DNA of 64,000 bases from Hippophae tibetana (taxonomy: Eukaryota; Streptophyta; Magnoliopsida; Rosales; Elaeagnaceae), in assembly GCA_037013495.1 (NCBI GenBank), contig CM072810.1, positions 39,213,843-39,277,842 of the forward strand, given 5' to 3'. Below are positions 40,035 through 53,100 of the stretch, in pieces. Made by a program: the position numbers and the translations under genes. Every line of letters starts with the position of its first letter. The stretch's first letter is position 1. Below the pieces are notes generated by a model that did no database searches, had not been told where the DNA came from, and saw nothing but the letters and a program-made list of their open reading frames with translations.

Positions 40035-42978
40035 AAATAATTATTTTAATGAATTTATTTTTGTATTTCTTCCAAGCAACTTCAAACATTTTGGAGACCA
40101 CTTATATAGGCATTTGAACAAAAAACTAAATCTAGAACTATGCAGCTGAACATAAATTTTGAACTCTATATCATGCGAGAGGATGAAACTTTGAACAAAT
40201 TCTATGCAGGTTTTTCAATCATTATCAACTGCCCGTACAATTTGGATGGACCTATTTGAAAAAAAAAGTAGATTGAGAAAATTGTTGTTAGCCTAAATTA
40301 TCATTTTCAAGAAAAAGATACCTTGCTTAAATCCATATAGAAGGCCTGTGAAATTACTGTTAAATGAATCAGTTGGGAAATTATTCGAACTGATTTATTT
40401 GTTGCCAAGATGATAACAATCCACTTTCGTGGACGGAAAGAGCTTGACTTTATAGACATCAAGTATAGTGGTACGAGCGAAGCTATTTTGACACAATTGT
40501 TAGAAATGATGAATCTAATACCAATGGAGAGAAAATATCTATACTTTCCCATATATTTACTAAATTTCTTAGAAAGAATAAACCCGTTTTTCGGGATTTA
40601 AGAAAAAGATAATCCGAGCTCTAAAATGATTATTTCAATGAATTTATTGTTGTATTTCTTCCAAGCAACTTAAAACATTTTGGAGACAACTCATATAGGC
40701 AGTTGAGCAAAAAACTAAATCTAGAACTATTGAGCTGAACAGAAATTTTGAACTCTATATCATGCAAGAGGGTGAAACTTTGAACAAATTCTACGCAGAT
40801 TTTTCAATCATTATCAACTGCTCGTACAATTTGGATGGACCTATTTGGAAAAAAAGTAGATTGAAATTTTTTTTGTTAGCCTACATTATCATTTTCAAGA
40901 AAAAGATACCTTGCTTAAATCCATATTGAAGGCCAGTGAACTTACTGTTAAATGAATCAGTTGTGAAATTATTCGAACTGATTTATTTGTTGCCAAGATG
41001 ATAGCAATCCACTTTCGTGGACGGAAAGAGCTTGACTTTATAGACATCAAGTATAGTGGTACGAGCGAAGCTATTTTGACACAATTGTTAGAAATGATGA
41101 ATCTAATACCAATGGAGAGAAAATATCTATACTTTCCCATATATTTACTAAATTTCTTAGAAAGAATAAACCCGTTTTTCGGGATTTAAGAAAAAGATAA
41201 TCCGAGCTCTAAAATGATTATTTCAATGAATTTATTGTTGTATTTCTTCCAAGCAACTTAAAACATTTTGGAGACAACTCATATAGGCATTTGAGCAAAA
41301 AACTAAATCTAGAACTATGCAGCTGAACAGAAATTTTGAACTCTATATCATGCGAGAGGATGAAACTTTGAACAAATTCTATGCAGGTTTTTCAATCATT
41401 ATCAACTGCCCGTACAATTTGGATGGACCTATTTGAAAAAAAAAGTAGATTGAGAAAATTGTTGTTAGCCTAAATTATCATTTTCAAGAAAAAGATACCT
41501 TGCTTAAATCCATATAGAAGGCCTGTGAAATTACTGTTAAATGAATCAGTTGGGAAATTATTCGAACTGATTTATTTGTTGCCAAGATGATAGCAATCCA
41601 CTTTCGTGGACGGAAAGAGCTTGACTTTATAGACATCAAGTATAGTGGTACGAGCGAAGCTATTTTGACACAATTGTTAGAAATGATGAATCTAATACCA
41701 ATGGAGAGAAAATATCTATACTTTCCCATATATTTACTAAATTTCTTAGAAAGAATAAACCCGTTTTTCGGGATTTAAGAAAAAGATAATCCGAGCTCTA
41801 AAATGATTATTTCAATGAATTTATTGTTGTATTTCTTCCAAGCAACTTAAAACATTTTGGAGACCACTTATATAGGCATTTGAACAAAAAACTAAATCTA
41901 GAACTATGCAGCTGAACATAAATTTTGAACTCTATATCATGCGAGAGGATGAAACTTTGAACAAATTCTATGCAGGTTTTTCAATCATTATCAACTGCCC
42001 GTACAATTTGGATGGACCTATTTGAAAAAAAAAGTAGATTGAGAAAATTGTTGTTAGCCTAAATTATCATTTTCAAGAAAAAGATACCTTGCTTAAATCC
42101 ATATAGAAGGCCTGTGAAATTACTGTTAAATGAATCAGTTGGGAAATTATTCGAACTGATTTATTTGTTGCCAAGATGATAGCAATCCACTTTCGTGGAC
42201 GGAAAGAGCTTGACTTTATAGACATCAAGTATAGTGGTACGAGCGAAGCTATTTTGACACAATTGTTAGAAATGATGAATCTAATACCAATGGAGAGAAA
42301 ATATCTATACTTTCCCATATATTTACTAAATTTCTTAGAAAGAATAAACCCGTTTTTCGGGATTTAAGAAAAAGATAATCCGAGCTCTAAAATGATTATT
42401 TCAATGAATTTATTGTTGTATTTCTTCCAAGCAACTTAAAACATTTTGGAGACCACTTATATAGGCATTTGAACAAAAAACTAAATCTAGAACTATGCAG
42501 CTGAACATAAATTTTGAACTCTATATCATGCGAGAGGATGAAACTTTGAACAAATTCTATGCAGGTTTTTCAATCATTATCAACTGCCCGTACAATTTGG
42601 ATGGACCTATTTGAAAAAAAAAGTAGATTGAGAAAATTGTTGTTAGCCTAAATTATCATTTTCAAGAAAAAGATACCTTGCTTAAATCCATATAGAAGGC
42701 CTGTGAAATTACTGTTAAATGAATCAGTTGGGAAATTATTCGAACTGATTTATTTGTTGCCAAGATGATAGCAATCCACTTTCGTGGACGGAAAGAGCTT
42801 GACTTTATAGACATCAAGTATAGTGGTACGAGCGAAGCTATTTTGACACAATTGTTAGAAATGATGAATCTAATACCAATGGAGAGAAAATATCTATACT
42901 TTCCCATATATTTACTAAATTTCTTAGAAAGAATAAACCCGTTTTTCGGGATTTAAGAAAAAGATAATCCGAGCTCTA
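40035..42978 (+). repeat. Freshly homogenised run of five monomers
   Basis: Units start at 40035, 40624, 41212, 41801 and 42390, spaced 588 or 589 bp. The units at 41801 and 42390 look identical through all 589 bases in my reading. The second part of the unit at 41212 joins the same identity from about gcgagaggatg (41353). Private variants are gcgagagg, cctaaattatc, gatttatttg and tttttcggg. This is the youngest expansion in the window and indicates recent unequal exchange, replication slippage or conversion at single-monomer register. Confidence 0.9.
42390..42978 (+). repeat. Representative 589-bp monomer with internal landmarks
   Basis: This copy is used to describe the unit because it looks identical to its left neighbour. 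In order it holds: the start motif aaatgattattt; a TCTAGA site at 42486-42491; an A-tract of nine at 42614-42622, a site whose length varies from 7 to 10 across the array; AGGCCT at 42697-42702; ATGATAGCAATCC at 42765, where two overlapping short frames meet; a block around gtggtacgagcgaagc near 42829-42844 that changes little between copies; AATAAA at 42932-42937; a short hairpin at 42935-42954; and GAGCTC at 42971-42976, just before the next unit. The three six-base palindromic sites recur in most copies, so cutting at any of them should give a ~589-bp ladder. Confidence 0.95.
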
Positions 42979-45900
42979 AAATGATTATTTCAATGAATTT
43001 ATTGTTGTATTTCTTCCAAGCAACTTAAAACATTTTGGAGACAACTCATATAGGCATTTGAGCAAAAAACTAAATCTAGAACTATGCAGCTGAACAGAAA
43101 TTTTGAACTCTATATCATGCCAGAGGATGAAACTTTGAAGAAATTCTACGCAGGTTTTTCAATCATTATCAACTACTCGTACAATTTGAATGGATCTATT
43201 TGGAAAAAAAAGTAGATTGAGAAAATTGTTGTTAGCCTACATTTTAATTTTCAAGAAAAAGATACCTTGCTTAAATCCATATAGAAGGCCTGTGAAATTA
43301 CTGTTAAATGAGTCAGTTGGGAAATTATTCGAACTGTATTATTTGTTGCTAAGATGATAGCAATCCACTTTCGCGGATGGAAAGAGCTTGACTTTATAGA
43401 AATCAAGTAAAGTGGTACGAGCGAAGCAATTTTGACACAATTGTCAGAATTGATGAATCTAATACCAATGAAGATAAAATATCTATACTTTCCCCATAGA
43501 TTTACTAAATTTCTTAGAAAGAATAAACTCGTTTTTAGGGATTTGAAAAAAAGGTAATCTGAGCTCTCAAATGATTATTTCAATGAATTTGTAGTTGTAT
43601 TTCTTCCAAGCAACTTCAAACATTTTGGAGACCACTCATATAGGCATTTGAGCAAAAAACTAACTCTAGAACTATGCTATTGAACCGAAATTTTGCACTC
43701 TATATCATGCAAGAGGATCAAACATTGAACAAATTCTATGCAGGTTATCAAACATTATCAACTACTTGACCAATTTGGATGGACCTATATGGAAAAAAAA
43801 GTAGATTGAGAAATGTTTTGTTAGCCTACATTATAATTTTCAAGAAAAAGATACATTGCTTAAATCTATATAGAAGGCCTCTTAAATTACTATTAAATGA
43901 ATCAGTTGGGAAATTATTCGAACTGCATCACTTGTTACCAAGATGATGGCATTCCATTGTCGTGGACGGAAAGAGCTTGACTTTATAGACATCAAGTATA
44001 GTGGTACGAGCGAAGCTATTTTGACACAATTGTTAGAAATGATGTATCTAATACCAATGAAGACAAAATAGCTATACTTTCCAATAGATTTACTAAATTT
44101 CATAGAAAGAATAAACCCATTTTTAGGGAATTTCAAAAAAGGTAATCCGAGCTCTAAAATAAGTATTTCAATGAATTTATAGTTGTACTTCTTCCAAGCA
44201 ACTTCAAACATTTTGGAGACCACTCATATAGGCATTTGAGCAAAAAAATAAATCTAGAACTATGCAGCTCAACATAAATTTTGAACTCTATATCATGCAA
44301 GAGGATTAAACTTTGAACAAATTCTATGCAGGTTTTTCAATCATTATCAACTACCCGTACAATTTGGATGGACCTATTTCGAAAAAAAAGTAGATTGAGA
44401 AAATTGTTGTTAGCCTACATTATCATTTTCAAGAAAAAGATACCTTGCTTAAATCCATATAGAAGGCCTCTGAACTTACTGTTAAATGAATCAGTTGGGA
44501 AATTATTCGAACTGCATTATTTGTTGCCAAGATAATAGCAATCCACTTTCGCGGACGGAAAGAGCTTGACTTTATAGACATCAAGTATAGTGGTACGAGC
44601 GAAGCTATTTTGACACAATTGTTAGAAATGATGAATCTAATACCAATGAAGAGAAAATATCTATACTTTCCCATAGATTTACTAAATTTCTTAGAAAGAA
44701 TAAACCCGTTTTTAGGGATTTCAAAAAAGGTAATCTGAGCTCTAAAATGATTATTTCAATGAATTTATTGTTGTATTTCTTCCAAGCGACTTCAAACATT
44801 TTGGAGACCACTCATATAGGCAGTTGAGCAAAAAACTAAATCTAGAACTATTGAGCTGAACAGAAATTTTGAACTCTATATCATGCAAGAGGATGAAACT
44901 TTGAACAAATTCTACGCAGGTTTTTCAATCATTATCAACCGCTCGTACAATTTGGATGGACCTATTTGGAAAAAAAGTAGATTGAATTTTTTTTTGTTAG
45001 CCTACATTATCATTTTCAAGAAAAATATACCTTGCTTAAATCCATATAAAAGGCCTGTGAACTTACTGTTAAATGAATCAGTTTGGAAATTATTCGAACT
45101 GCATTATTTGTTGCCAAGATAATAGCAATCCACTTTCGTGGATGGAAAGAGCTTGACTTTATAGACATCAAGTATAGTGGTACGAGCGAAGCTATTTTGA
45201 CACAATTGTTAGAAATGATGAATCTAATACCAATGGAGAGAAAATATCTATACTTTCCCATATATTTACTAAATTTCTTAGAAAGAATAAACCCGTTTTT
45301 AGGGATTTAAGAAAAATATAATCCGAGCTCTAAAATGATTATTTCAATGAATTTATTGTTGTATTTCTTCCAAGCAACTTCAAACATTTTGGAGACAACT
45401 CATATAGGCATTTGAGCAAAAAACTAAATCTAGAACTATGCAGCTGAACAGAAATTTTGAACTCTATATCATGCCAGAGGATGAAACTTTGAAGAAATTC
45501 TACGCAGGTTTTTCAATCATTATCAACTACTCGTACAATTTGGATAGATCTATTTGGAAAAAAAAGTAGATTGAGAAAATTGTTGTTAGCCTACATTTTC
45601 ATTTTCAAGAAAAAGATACCTTGCTTAAATCCATATAGAAGGCCTGTGAAATTACTGTTAAATGAGTCAGTTGGGAAATTATTCGAACTGTATTATTTGT
45701 TGCTAAGATGATAGCAATCCACTTTCGCGGATGGAAAGAGCTTGACTTTATAGAAATCAAGTAAAGTGGTACGAGCGAAGCAATTTTGACACAATTGTTA
45801 GAATGGATGAATCTAATACCAATGAAGATAAAATATCTATACTTTCCCCATAGATTTACTAAATTTCTTAGAAAGAATAATCTCGTTTTTAGGGATTTGA

Positions 45901-47100
45901 AAAAAAGGTAATCTGAGCTCTCAAATGATTATTTCAATGAATTTGTAGTTGTATTTCTTCCAAGCAACTTCAAACATTTTGGAGACCACTCATATAGGCA
46001 TTTGAGCAAAAAACTAACTCTAGAACTATGCTATTGAACCGAAATTTTGCACTCTATATCATGCAAGAGGATCAAACATTGAACAAATTCTATGCAGGTT
46101 ATCAAACATTATCAACTACTTGAACAATTTGGATGGACCTATATGGAAAAAAAAGTAGATTGAGAAATTTTTTGTTAGCCTACATTATAATTTTCAAGAA
46201 AAAGATACCTTGCTTAAATCTATATAGAAGGCCTCTTAACTTACTATTAAATGAATCAGTTGGGAAATTATTCGAACTGCATCACTTGTTACCAAGATGA
46301 TGGCATTCCATTGTCGTGGACGGAAAGAGCTTGACTTTATAGACATCAAGTATAGTGGTACGAGCGAAGCTATTTTGACACAATTGTTAGAAATGATGTA
46401 TCTAATACCAATGAAGACAAAATAGCTATACTTTCCAATAGATTTACTAAATTTCTTAGAAAGAATAAACCCATTTTTAGGGAATTTCAAAAAAGGTAAT
46501 CCGAGCTCTAAAATAAGTATTTCAATGAATTTATAGTTGTACTTCTTCCAAGCAACTTCAAACATTTTGGAGACCACTCATATAGGCATTTGAGCAAAAA
46601 AATAAATCTAGAACTATGCAGCTCAACATAAATTTTGAACTCTATATCATGCAAGAGGATTAAACTTTGAACAAATTCTATGCAGGTTTTTCAATCATTA
46701 TCAACTACCCGTACAATTTGGATGGACCTATTTCGAAAAAAAAGTAGATTGAGAAAATTGTTGTTAGCCTACATTATCATTTTCAAGAAAAAGATACCTT
46801 GCTTAAATCCATATAGAAGGCCTCTGAACTTACTGTTAAATGAATCAGTTGGGAAATTATTCGAACTGTATTATTTGTTGCTAAGATGATAGCAATCCAC
46901 ATTCGCGGATGGAAAGAGCTTGACTTTATAGAAATCAAGTAAAGTGGTACGAGCGAAGCAATTTTGACACAATTGTCAGAATTGATGAATCTAATACCAA
47001 TGAAGATAAAATATCTATACTTTCCCCATAGATTTACTAAATTTCTTAGAAAGAATAAACCCGTTTTTAGGGATTTGAAAAAAAGGTAATCTGAGCTCTC
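42979..47100 (+). repeat. G-type HOR, irregular 4-mer plus 2-mer
   Basis: After a lead-in unit at 42979, G units start at 43569 and 45923 (four monomers apart), with the next at 47101 (two apart). Each G unit carries gctattgaaccg and is followed by an H unit (44156, 46511) with ggaatttcaaaa and atgtatctaatacc variants. The dimer register between 45923 and 47101 looks like a deletion of two monomers from the 4-mer. Confidence 0.8.
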
Positions 47101-50100
47101 AAATGATTATTTCAATGAATTTGTAGTTGTATTTCTTCCAAGCAACTTCAAACATTTTGGAGACCACTCATATAGGCATTTTGAGCAAAAAACTAACTCT
47201 AGAACTATGCTATTGAACCGAAATTTTGCACTCTATATCATGCAAGAGGATCAAACATTGAACAAATTCTATGCAGGTTATCAAACATTATCAACTACTT
47301 GACCAATTTGGATGGACCTATATGGAAAAAAAAGTAGATTGAGAAATGTTTTGTTAGCCTACATTATAATTTTCAAGAAAAAGATACATTGCTTAAATCT
47401 ATATAGAAGGCCTCTTAAATTACTATTAAATGAATCAGTTGGGAAATTATTCGAACTGCATCACTTGTTACAAAGATGATGGCATTCCATTGTCGTGGAC
47501 GGAAAGAGCTTGACTTTATAGACATCAAGTATAGTGGTACGAGCGAAGCTATTTTGACACAATTGTTAGAAATGATGTATCTAATACCAATGAAGACAAA
47601 ATAGCTATACTTTCCAATAGATTTACTAAAATTCTTAGAAAGAATAAACCCATTTTTAGGGAATTTCAAAAAAGGTAATCCGAGCTCTAAAATAAGTATT
47701 TCAATGAATTTATAGTTGTACTTCTTCCAAGCAACTTCAAACATTTTGGAGACCACTCATATAGGCATTTGAGCAAAAAAATAAATCTAGAACTATGCAG
47801 CTCAACATAAATTTTGAACTCTATATCATGCAAGAGGATTAAACTTTGAACAAATTCTATGCAGGTTTTTCAATCATTTTCAACTACCCGTACAATTTGG
47901 ATGGACCTATTTCGAAAAAAAAGTAGATTGAGAAAATTGTTGTAAGCCTACATTATCATTTTCAAGAAAAAGATACCTTGCTTAAATCCATATAGAAGGC
48001 CTCTGAACTTACTGTTAAATGAATCAGTTGGGAAATTATTCGAACTGCATTATTTGTTGCCAAGATAATAGCAATCCACTTTCGCGGACGGAAAGAGCTT
48101 GACTTTATAGACATCAAGTATAGTGGTACGAGCGAAGCTATTTTGACACAATTGTTAGAAATGATGAATCTAATACCAATGAAGAGAAAATATCTATACT
48201 TTCCCATAGATTTACTAAATTTCTTAGAAAGAATAAACCCGTTTTTAGGGATTTCAAAAAAGGTAATCTGAGCTCTAAAATGACTATTTCAATGAATTTA
48301 TTGTTGTATTTCTTCCAAGCGACTTCAAACATTTTGGAGACCACTCATATAGGCAGTTGAGCAAAAAACTAAATCTAGAACTATTGAGCTGAACAGAAAT
48401 TTTGAACTCTATATCATGCAAGAGGATGAAACTTTGAACAAATTCTACGCAGGTTTTTCAATCATTATCAACTGCTCGTACAATTTGGATGGACCTATTT
48501 GGAAAAAAAGTAGATTGAAATTTTTTTTGTTAGCCTACATTATCATTTTCAAGAAAAATATACCTTGCTTAAATCCATATAAAAGGCCTGTGAACTTACT
48601 GTTAAATGAATCAGTTTGGAAATTATTCGAACTGCATTATTTGTTGCCAAGATAATAGCAATCCACTTTCGTGGATGGAAAGAGCTTGACTTTATAGACA
48701 TCAAGTATAGTGGTACGAGCGAAGCTATTTTGACACAATTGTTAGAAATGATGAATCTAATACCAATGGAGAGAAAATATCTATACTTTCCCATATATTT
48801 ACTAAATTTCTTAGAAAGAATAAACCCGTTTTTAGGGATTTCAAAAAAGGTAATCTGAGCTCTAAAATGATTATTTCAATGAATTTATTGTTGTATTTCT
48901 TCCAAGCGACTTCAAACATTTTGGAGACCACTCATATAGGCAGTTGAGCAAAAAACTAAATCTAGAACTATTGAGCTGAACAGAAATTTTGAACTCTATA
49001 TCATGCAAGAGGATGAAACTTTGAACAAATTCTACGCAGGTTTTTCAATCATTATCAACTGCTCGTACAATTTGGATGGACCTATTTCGAAAAAAAAGTA
49101 GATTGAGAAAATTGTTGTTAGCCTACATTATCATTTTCAAGAAAAAGATACCTTGCTTAAATCCATATAGAAGGCCTCTGAACTTACTGTTAAATGAATC
49201 AGTTGGGAAATTATTCGAACTGTATTATTTGTTGCTAAGATGATAGCAATCCACTTTCGCGGATGGAAAGAGCTTGACTTTATAGAAATCAAGTAAAGTG
49301 GTACGAGCGAAGCAATTTTGACACAATTGTCAGAATTGATGAATCTAATACCAATGAAGATAAAATATCTATACTTTCCCCATAGATTTACTAAATTTCT
49401 TAGAAAGAATAAACCCGTTTTTAGGGATTTGAAAAAAAGGTAATCTGAGCTCTCAAATGATTATTTCAATGAATTTGTAGTTGTATTTCTTCCAAGCAAC
49501 TTCAAACATTTTGGAGACCACTCATATAGGCATTTGAGCAAAAAACTAACTCTAGAACTATGCTATTGAACCGAAATTTTGCACTCTATATCATGCAAGA
49601 GGATCAAACATTGAACAAATTCTATGCAGGTTATCAAACATTATATACTACTTGACCAATTTGGATGGACCTATATGGAAAAAAAAGTAGATTGAGAAAT
49701 GTTTTGTTAGCCTACATTATAATTTTCAAGAAAAAGATACATTGCTTAAATCTATATAGAAGGCCTCTTAAATTACTATTAAATGAATCAGTTGGGAAAT
49801 TATTCGAACTGCATCACTTGTTACCAAGATGATGGCATTCCATTGTCGTGGACGGAAAGAGCTTGACTTTATAGACATCAAGTATAGTGGTACGAGCGAA
49901 GCTATTTTGACACAATTGTTAGAAATGATGTATCTAATACCAATGAAGACAAAATAGCTATACTTTCCAATAGATTTACTAAATTTCTTAGAAAGAATAA
50001 ACCCATTTTTAGGGAATTTCAAAAAAGGTAATCCGAGCTCTAAAATAAGTATTTCAATGAATTTATAGTTGTACTTCTTCCAAGCAACTTCAAACATTTT

Positions 50101-53100
50101 GGAGACCACTCATATAGGCATTTGAGCAAAAAAATAAATCTAGAACTATGCAGCTCAACATAAATTTTGAACTCTATATCATGCAAGAGGATTAAACTTT
50201 GAACAAATTCTATGCAGGTTTTTCAATCATTATCAACTACCCGTACAATTTGGATGGACCTATTTCGAAAAAAAAGTAGATTGAGAAAATTGTTGTAAGC
50301 CTACATTATCATTTTCAAGAAAAAGATACCTTGCTTAAATCCATATAGAAGGCCTCTGAACTTACTGTTAAATGAATCAGTTGGGAAATTATTCGAACTG
50401 CATTATTTGTTGCCAAGATAATAGCAATCCACTTTCGCGGACGGAAAGAGCTTGACTTTATAGACATCAAGTATAGTGGTACGAGCGAAGCTATTTTGAC
50501 ACAATTGTTAGAAATGATGAATCTAATACCAATGAAGAGAAAATATCTATACTTTCCCATAGATTTACTAAATTTCTTAGAAAGAATAAACCCGTTTTTA
50601 GGGATTTCAAAAAAGGTAATCTGAGCTCTAAAATGATTATTTCAATGAATTTATTGTTGTATTTCTTCCAAGCGACTTCAAACATTTTGGAGACCACTCA
50701 TATAGGCAGTTGAGCAAAAAACTAAATCTAGAACTATTGAGCTGAACAGAAATTTTGAACTCTATATCATGCAAGAGGATGAAACTTTGAACAAATTCTA
50801 CGCAGGTTTTTCAATCATTATCAACTGCTCGTACAATTTGGATGGACCTATTTGGAAAAAAAGTAGATTGAAATTTTTTTTGTTAGCCTACATTATCATT
50901 TTCAAGAAAAATATACCTTGCTTAAATCCATATAGAAGGCCTGTGAACTTACTGTTAAATGAATCAGTTTGGAAATTATTCGAACTGCATTATTTGTTGC
51001 CAAGATAATAGCAATCCACTTTCGTGGATGGAAAGAGCTTGACTTTATAGACATCAAGTATAGTGGTACGAGCGAAGCTATTTTGACACAATTGTTAGAA
51101 ATGATGAATCTAATACCAATGGAGAGAAAATATCTATACTTTCCCATATATTTACTAAATTTCTTAGAAAGAATAAACCCGTTTTTAGGGATTTCAAAAA
51201 AGGTAATCTGAGCTCTAAAATGATTATTTCAATGAATTTATTGTTGTATTTCTTCCAAGCGACTTCAAACATTTTGGAGACCACTCATATAGGCAGTTGA
51301 GCAAAAAACTAAATCTAGAACTATTGAGCTGAACAGAAATTTTGAACTCTATATCATGCAAGAGGATGAAACTTTGAACAAATTCTACGCAGGTTTTTCA
51401 ATCATTATCAACTGCTCGTACAATTTGGATGGACCTATTTCGAAAAAAAAGTAGATTGAGAAAATTGTTGTTAGCCTACATTATCATTTTCAAGAAAAAG
51501 ATACCTTGCTTAAATCCATATAGAAGGCTTCTGAACTTACTGTTAAATGAATCAGTTGGGAAATTATTCGAACTGTATTATTTGTTGCTAAGATGATAGC
51601 AATCCACTTTCGCGGATGGAAAGAGCTTGACTTTATAGAAATCAAGTAAAGTGGTACGAGCGAAGCAATTTTGACACAATTGTCAGAATTGATGAATCTA
51701 ATACCAATGAAGATAAAATATCTATACTTTCCCCATAGATTTACTAAATTTCTTAGAAAGAATAAACCCGTTTTTAGGGATTTGAAAAAAAGGTAATCTG
51801 AGCTCTCAAATGATTATTTCAATGAATTTGTAGTTGTATTTCTTCCAAGCAACTTCAAACATTTTGGAGACCACTCATATAGGCATTTGAGCAAAAAACT
51901 AACTCTAGAACTATGCTATTGAACCGAAATTTTGCACTCTATATCATGCAAGAGGATGAAACATTGAACAAATTCTATGCAGGTTATCAAACATTATCAA
52001 CTACTTGAACAATTTGGATGGACCTATATGGAAAAAAAAGTAGATTGAGAAATTTTTTGTTTGCCTACATTATAATTTTCAAGAAAAAGATACCTTGCTT
52101 AAATCTATATAGAAGGCCTCTTAACTTACTATTAAATGAATCAGTTGGGAAATTATTCGAACTGCATCACTTGTTACCAAGATGATGGCATTCCATTGTC
52201 GTGGACGGAAAGAGCTTGACTTTATAGACATCAAGTATAGTGGTACGAGCGAAGCTATTTTGACACAATTGTTAGAAATGATGAATCTAATACCAATGAA
52301 GACAAAATAGCTATACTTCCCAATAGATTTACTAAATTTCTTAGAAAGAATAAACCCATTTTTAGGGATTTTCAAAAAAGGTCATCCGAGCTCTAAAATA
52401 AGTATTTCAATGAATTTATAGTTGTACTTCTTCCAAGCAACTTCAAACATTTTGGAGACCACTCATATAGGCATTTGAGCAAAAAAATAAATCTAGAACT
52501 ATGCAGCTCAACAAAAATTTTGAAATCTATATCATGCAAGAGGATTAAACTTTGAACAAATTCTATGCAGGTTTTTCAATCATTATCAACTACCCGTACA
52601 ATTTGGATGGACCTATTTCGAAAAAAAAGTAGATTGAGAAAATTGTTGTTAGCCTACATTATCATTTTCAAGAAAAAGATACCTTGCTTAAATCCATATA
52701 GAAGGCCTCTGAACTTACAGTTAAATGAATCAGTTGGGAAATTATTCGAACTACATTATTTGTTGCCAAGATGATAGCAATCCACTTTCGCGGACGGAAA
52801 GAGCTTGACTTTATAGACATCAAGTATAGTGGTACGAGCGAAGCTATTTTGACACAATTGTTAGAAATGATGAATCTAATACCAATGAAGAGAAAATATC
52901 TATACTTTCCCATAGATTTACTAAATTTCTTAGAAAGAATAAACCCGTTTTTAGGGATTTCAAAAAAGGTAATCCGAGCTCTAAAATGATTATTTCAATT
53001 AATTTATTGTTGTATTTCTTCCAAGCGACTTCAAACATTTTGGAGACCACTCATATAGGCATTTGAGCAAAAAACTAAATCTAGAACTATGCAGCTGAAC

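Larger units (their letters stand above)
12964..52395 (+). repeat. Divergent 'G' monomer subfamily, twelve copies marking HOR register
   Basis: Twelve units share a linked set of variants: gagctctcaaatg at the start, atgaatttgtagttg, actaactctag, gctattgaac, attttgcactc, gaaacattg or caaacattg, caggttatcaaac and ctacttgaccaa. Starts: 12964, 15318, 18261, 19438, 23561, 32975, 35327, 43569, 45923, 47101, 49455 and 51808. Intervals in monomers are 4, 5, 2, 7, 16, 4, 14, 4, 2, 4 and 4. G is usually followed by the H unit (aaataagtattt, gtacttcttcc). The recurring value 4 suggests an ancestral four-monomer HOR broken by local gains and losses. Confidence 0.85.

Noticed and set aside
42765-42796. 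Functional inverted repeat TCCAC-TTTC-GTGGA near the frame B start
   Set aside because: The five-base stem is broken in the common cgcgg and ccattgtcgtgg variants, with no sign of compensation, so it is likely chance.
42780-42800. CENP-B box in the tttcgtggacgg segment
   Set aside because: The TTCG core is there, but the required A and CGGG positions of the 17-bp box do not fit. Many units have cgcggatgg instead.
41801-42978. Treating the identical monomers as an assembly artefact
   Set aside because: It cannot be excluded, but flanking units show graded similarity and linked private variants, as expected from real unequal exchange. It is kept as a finding with a read-level test.
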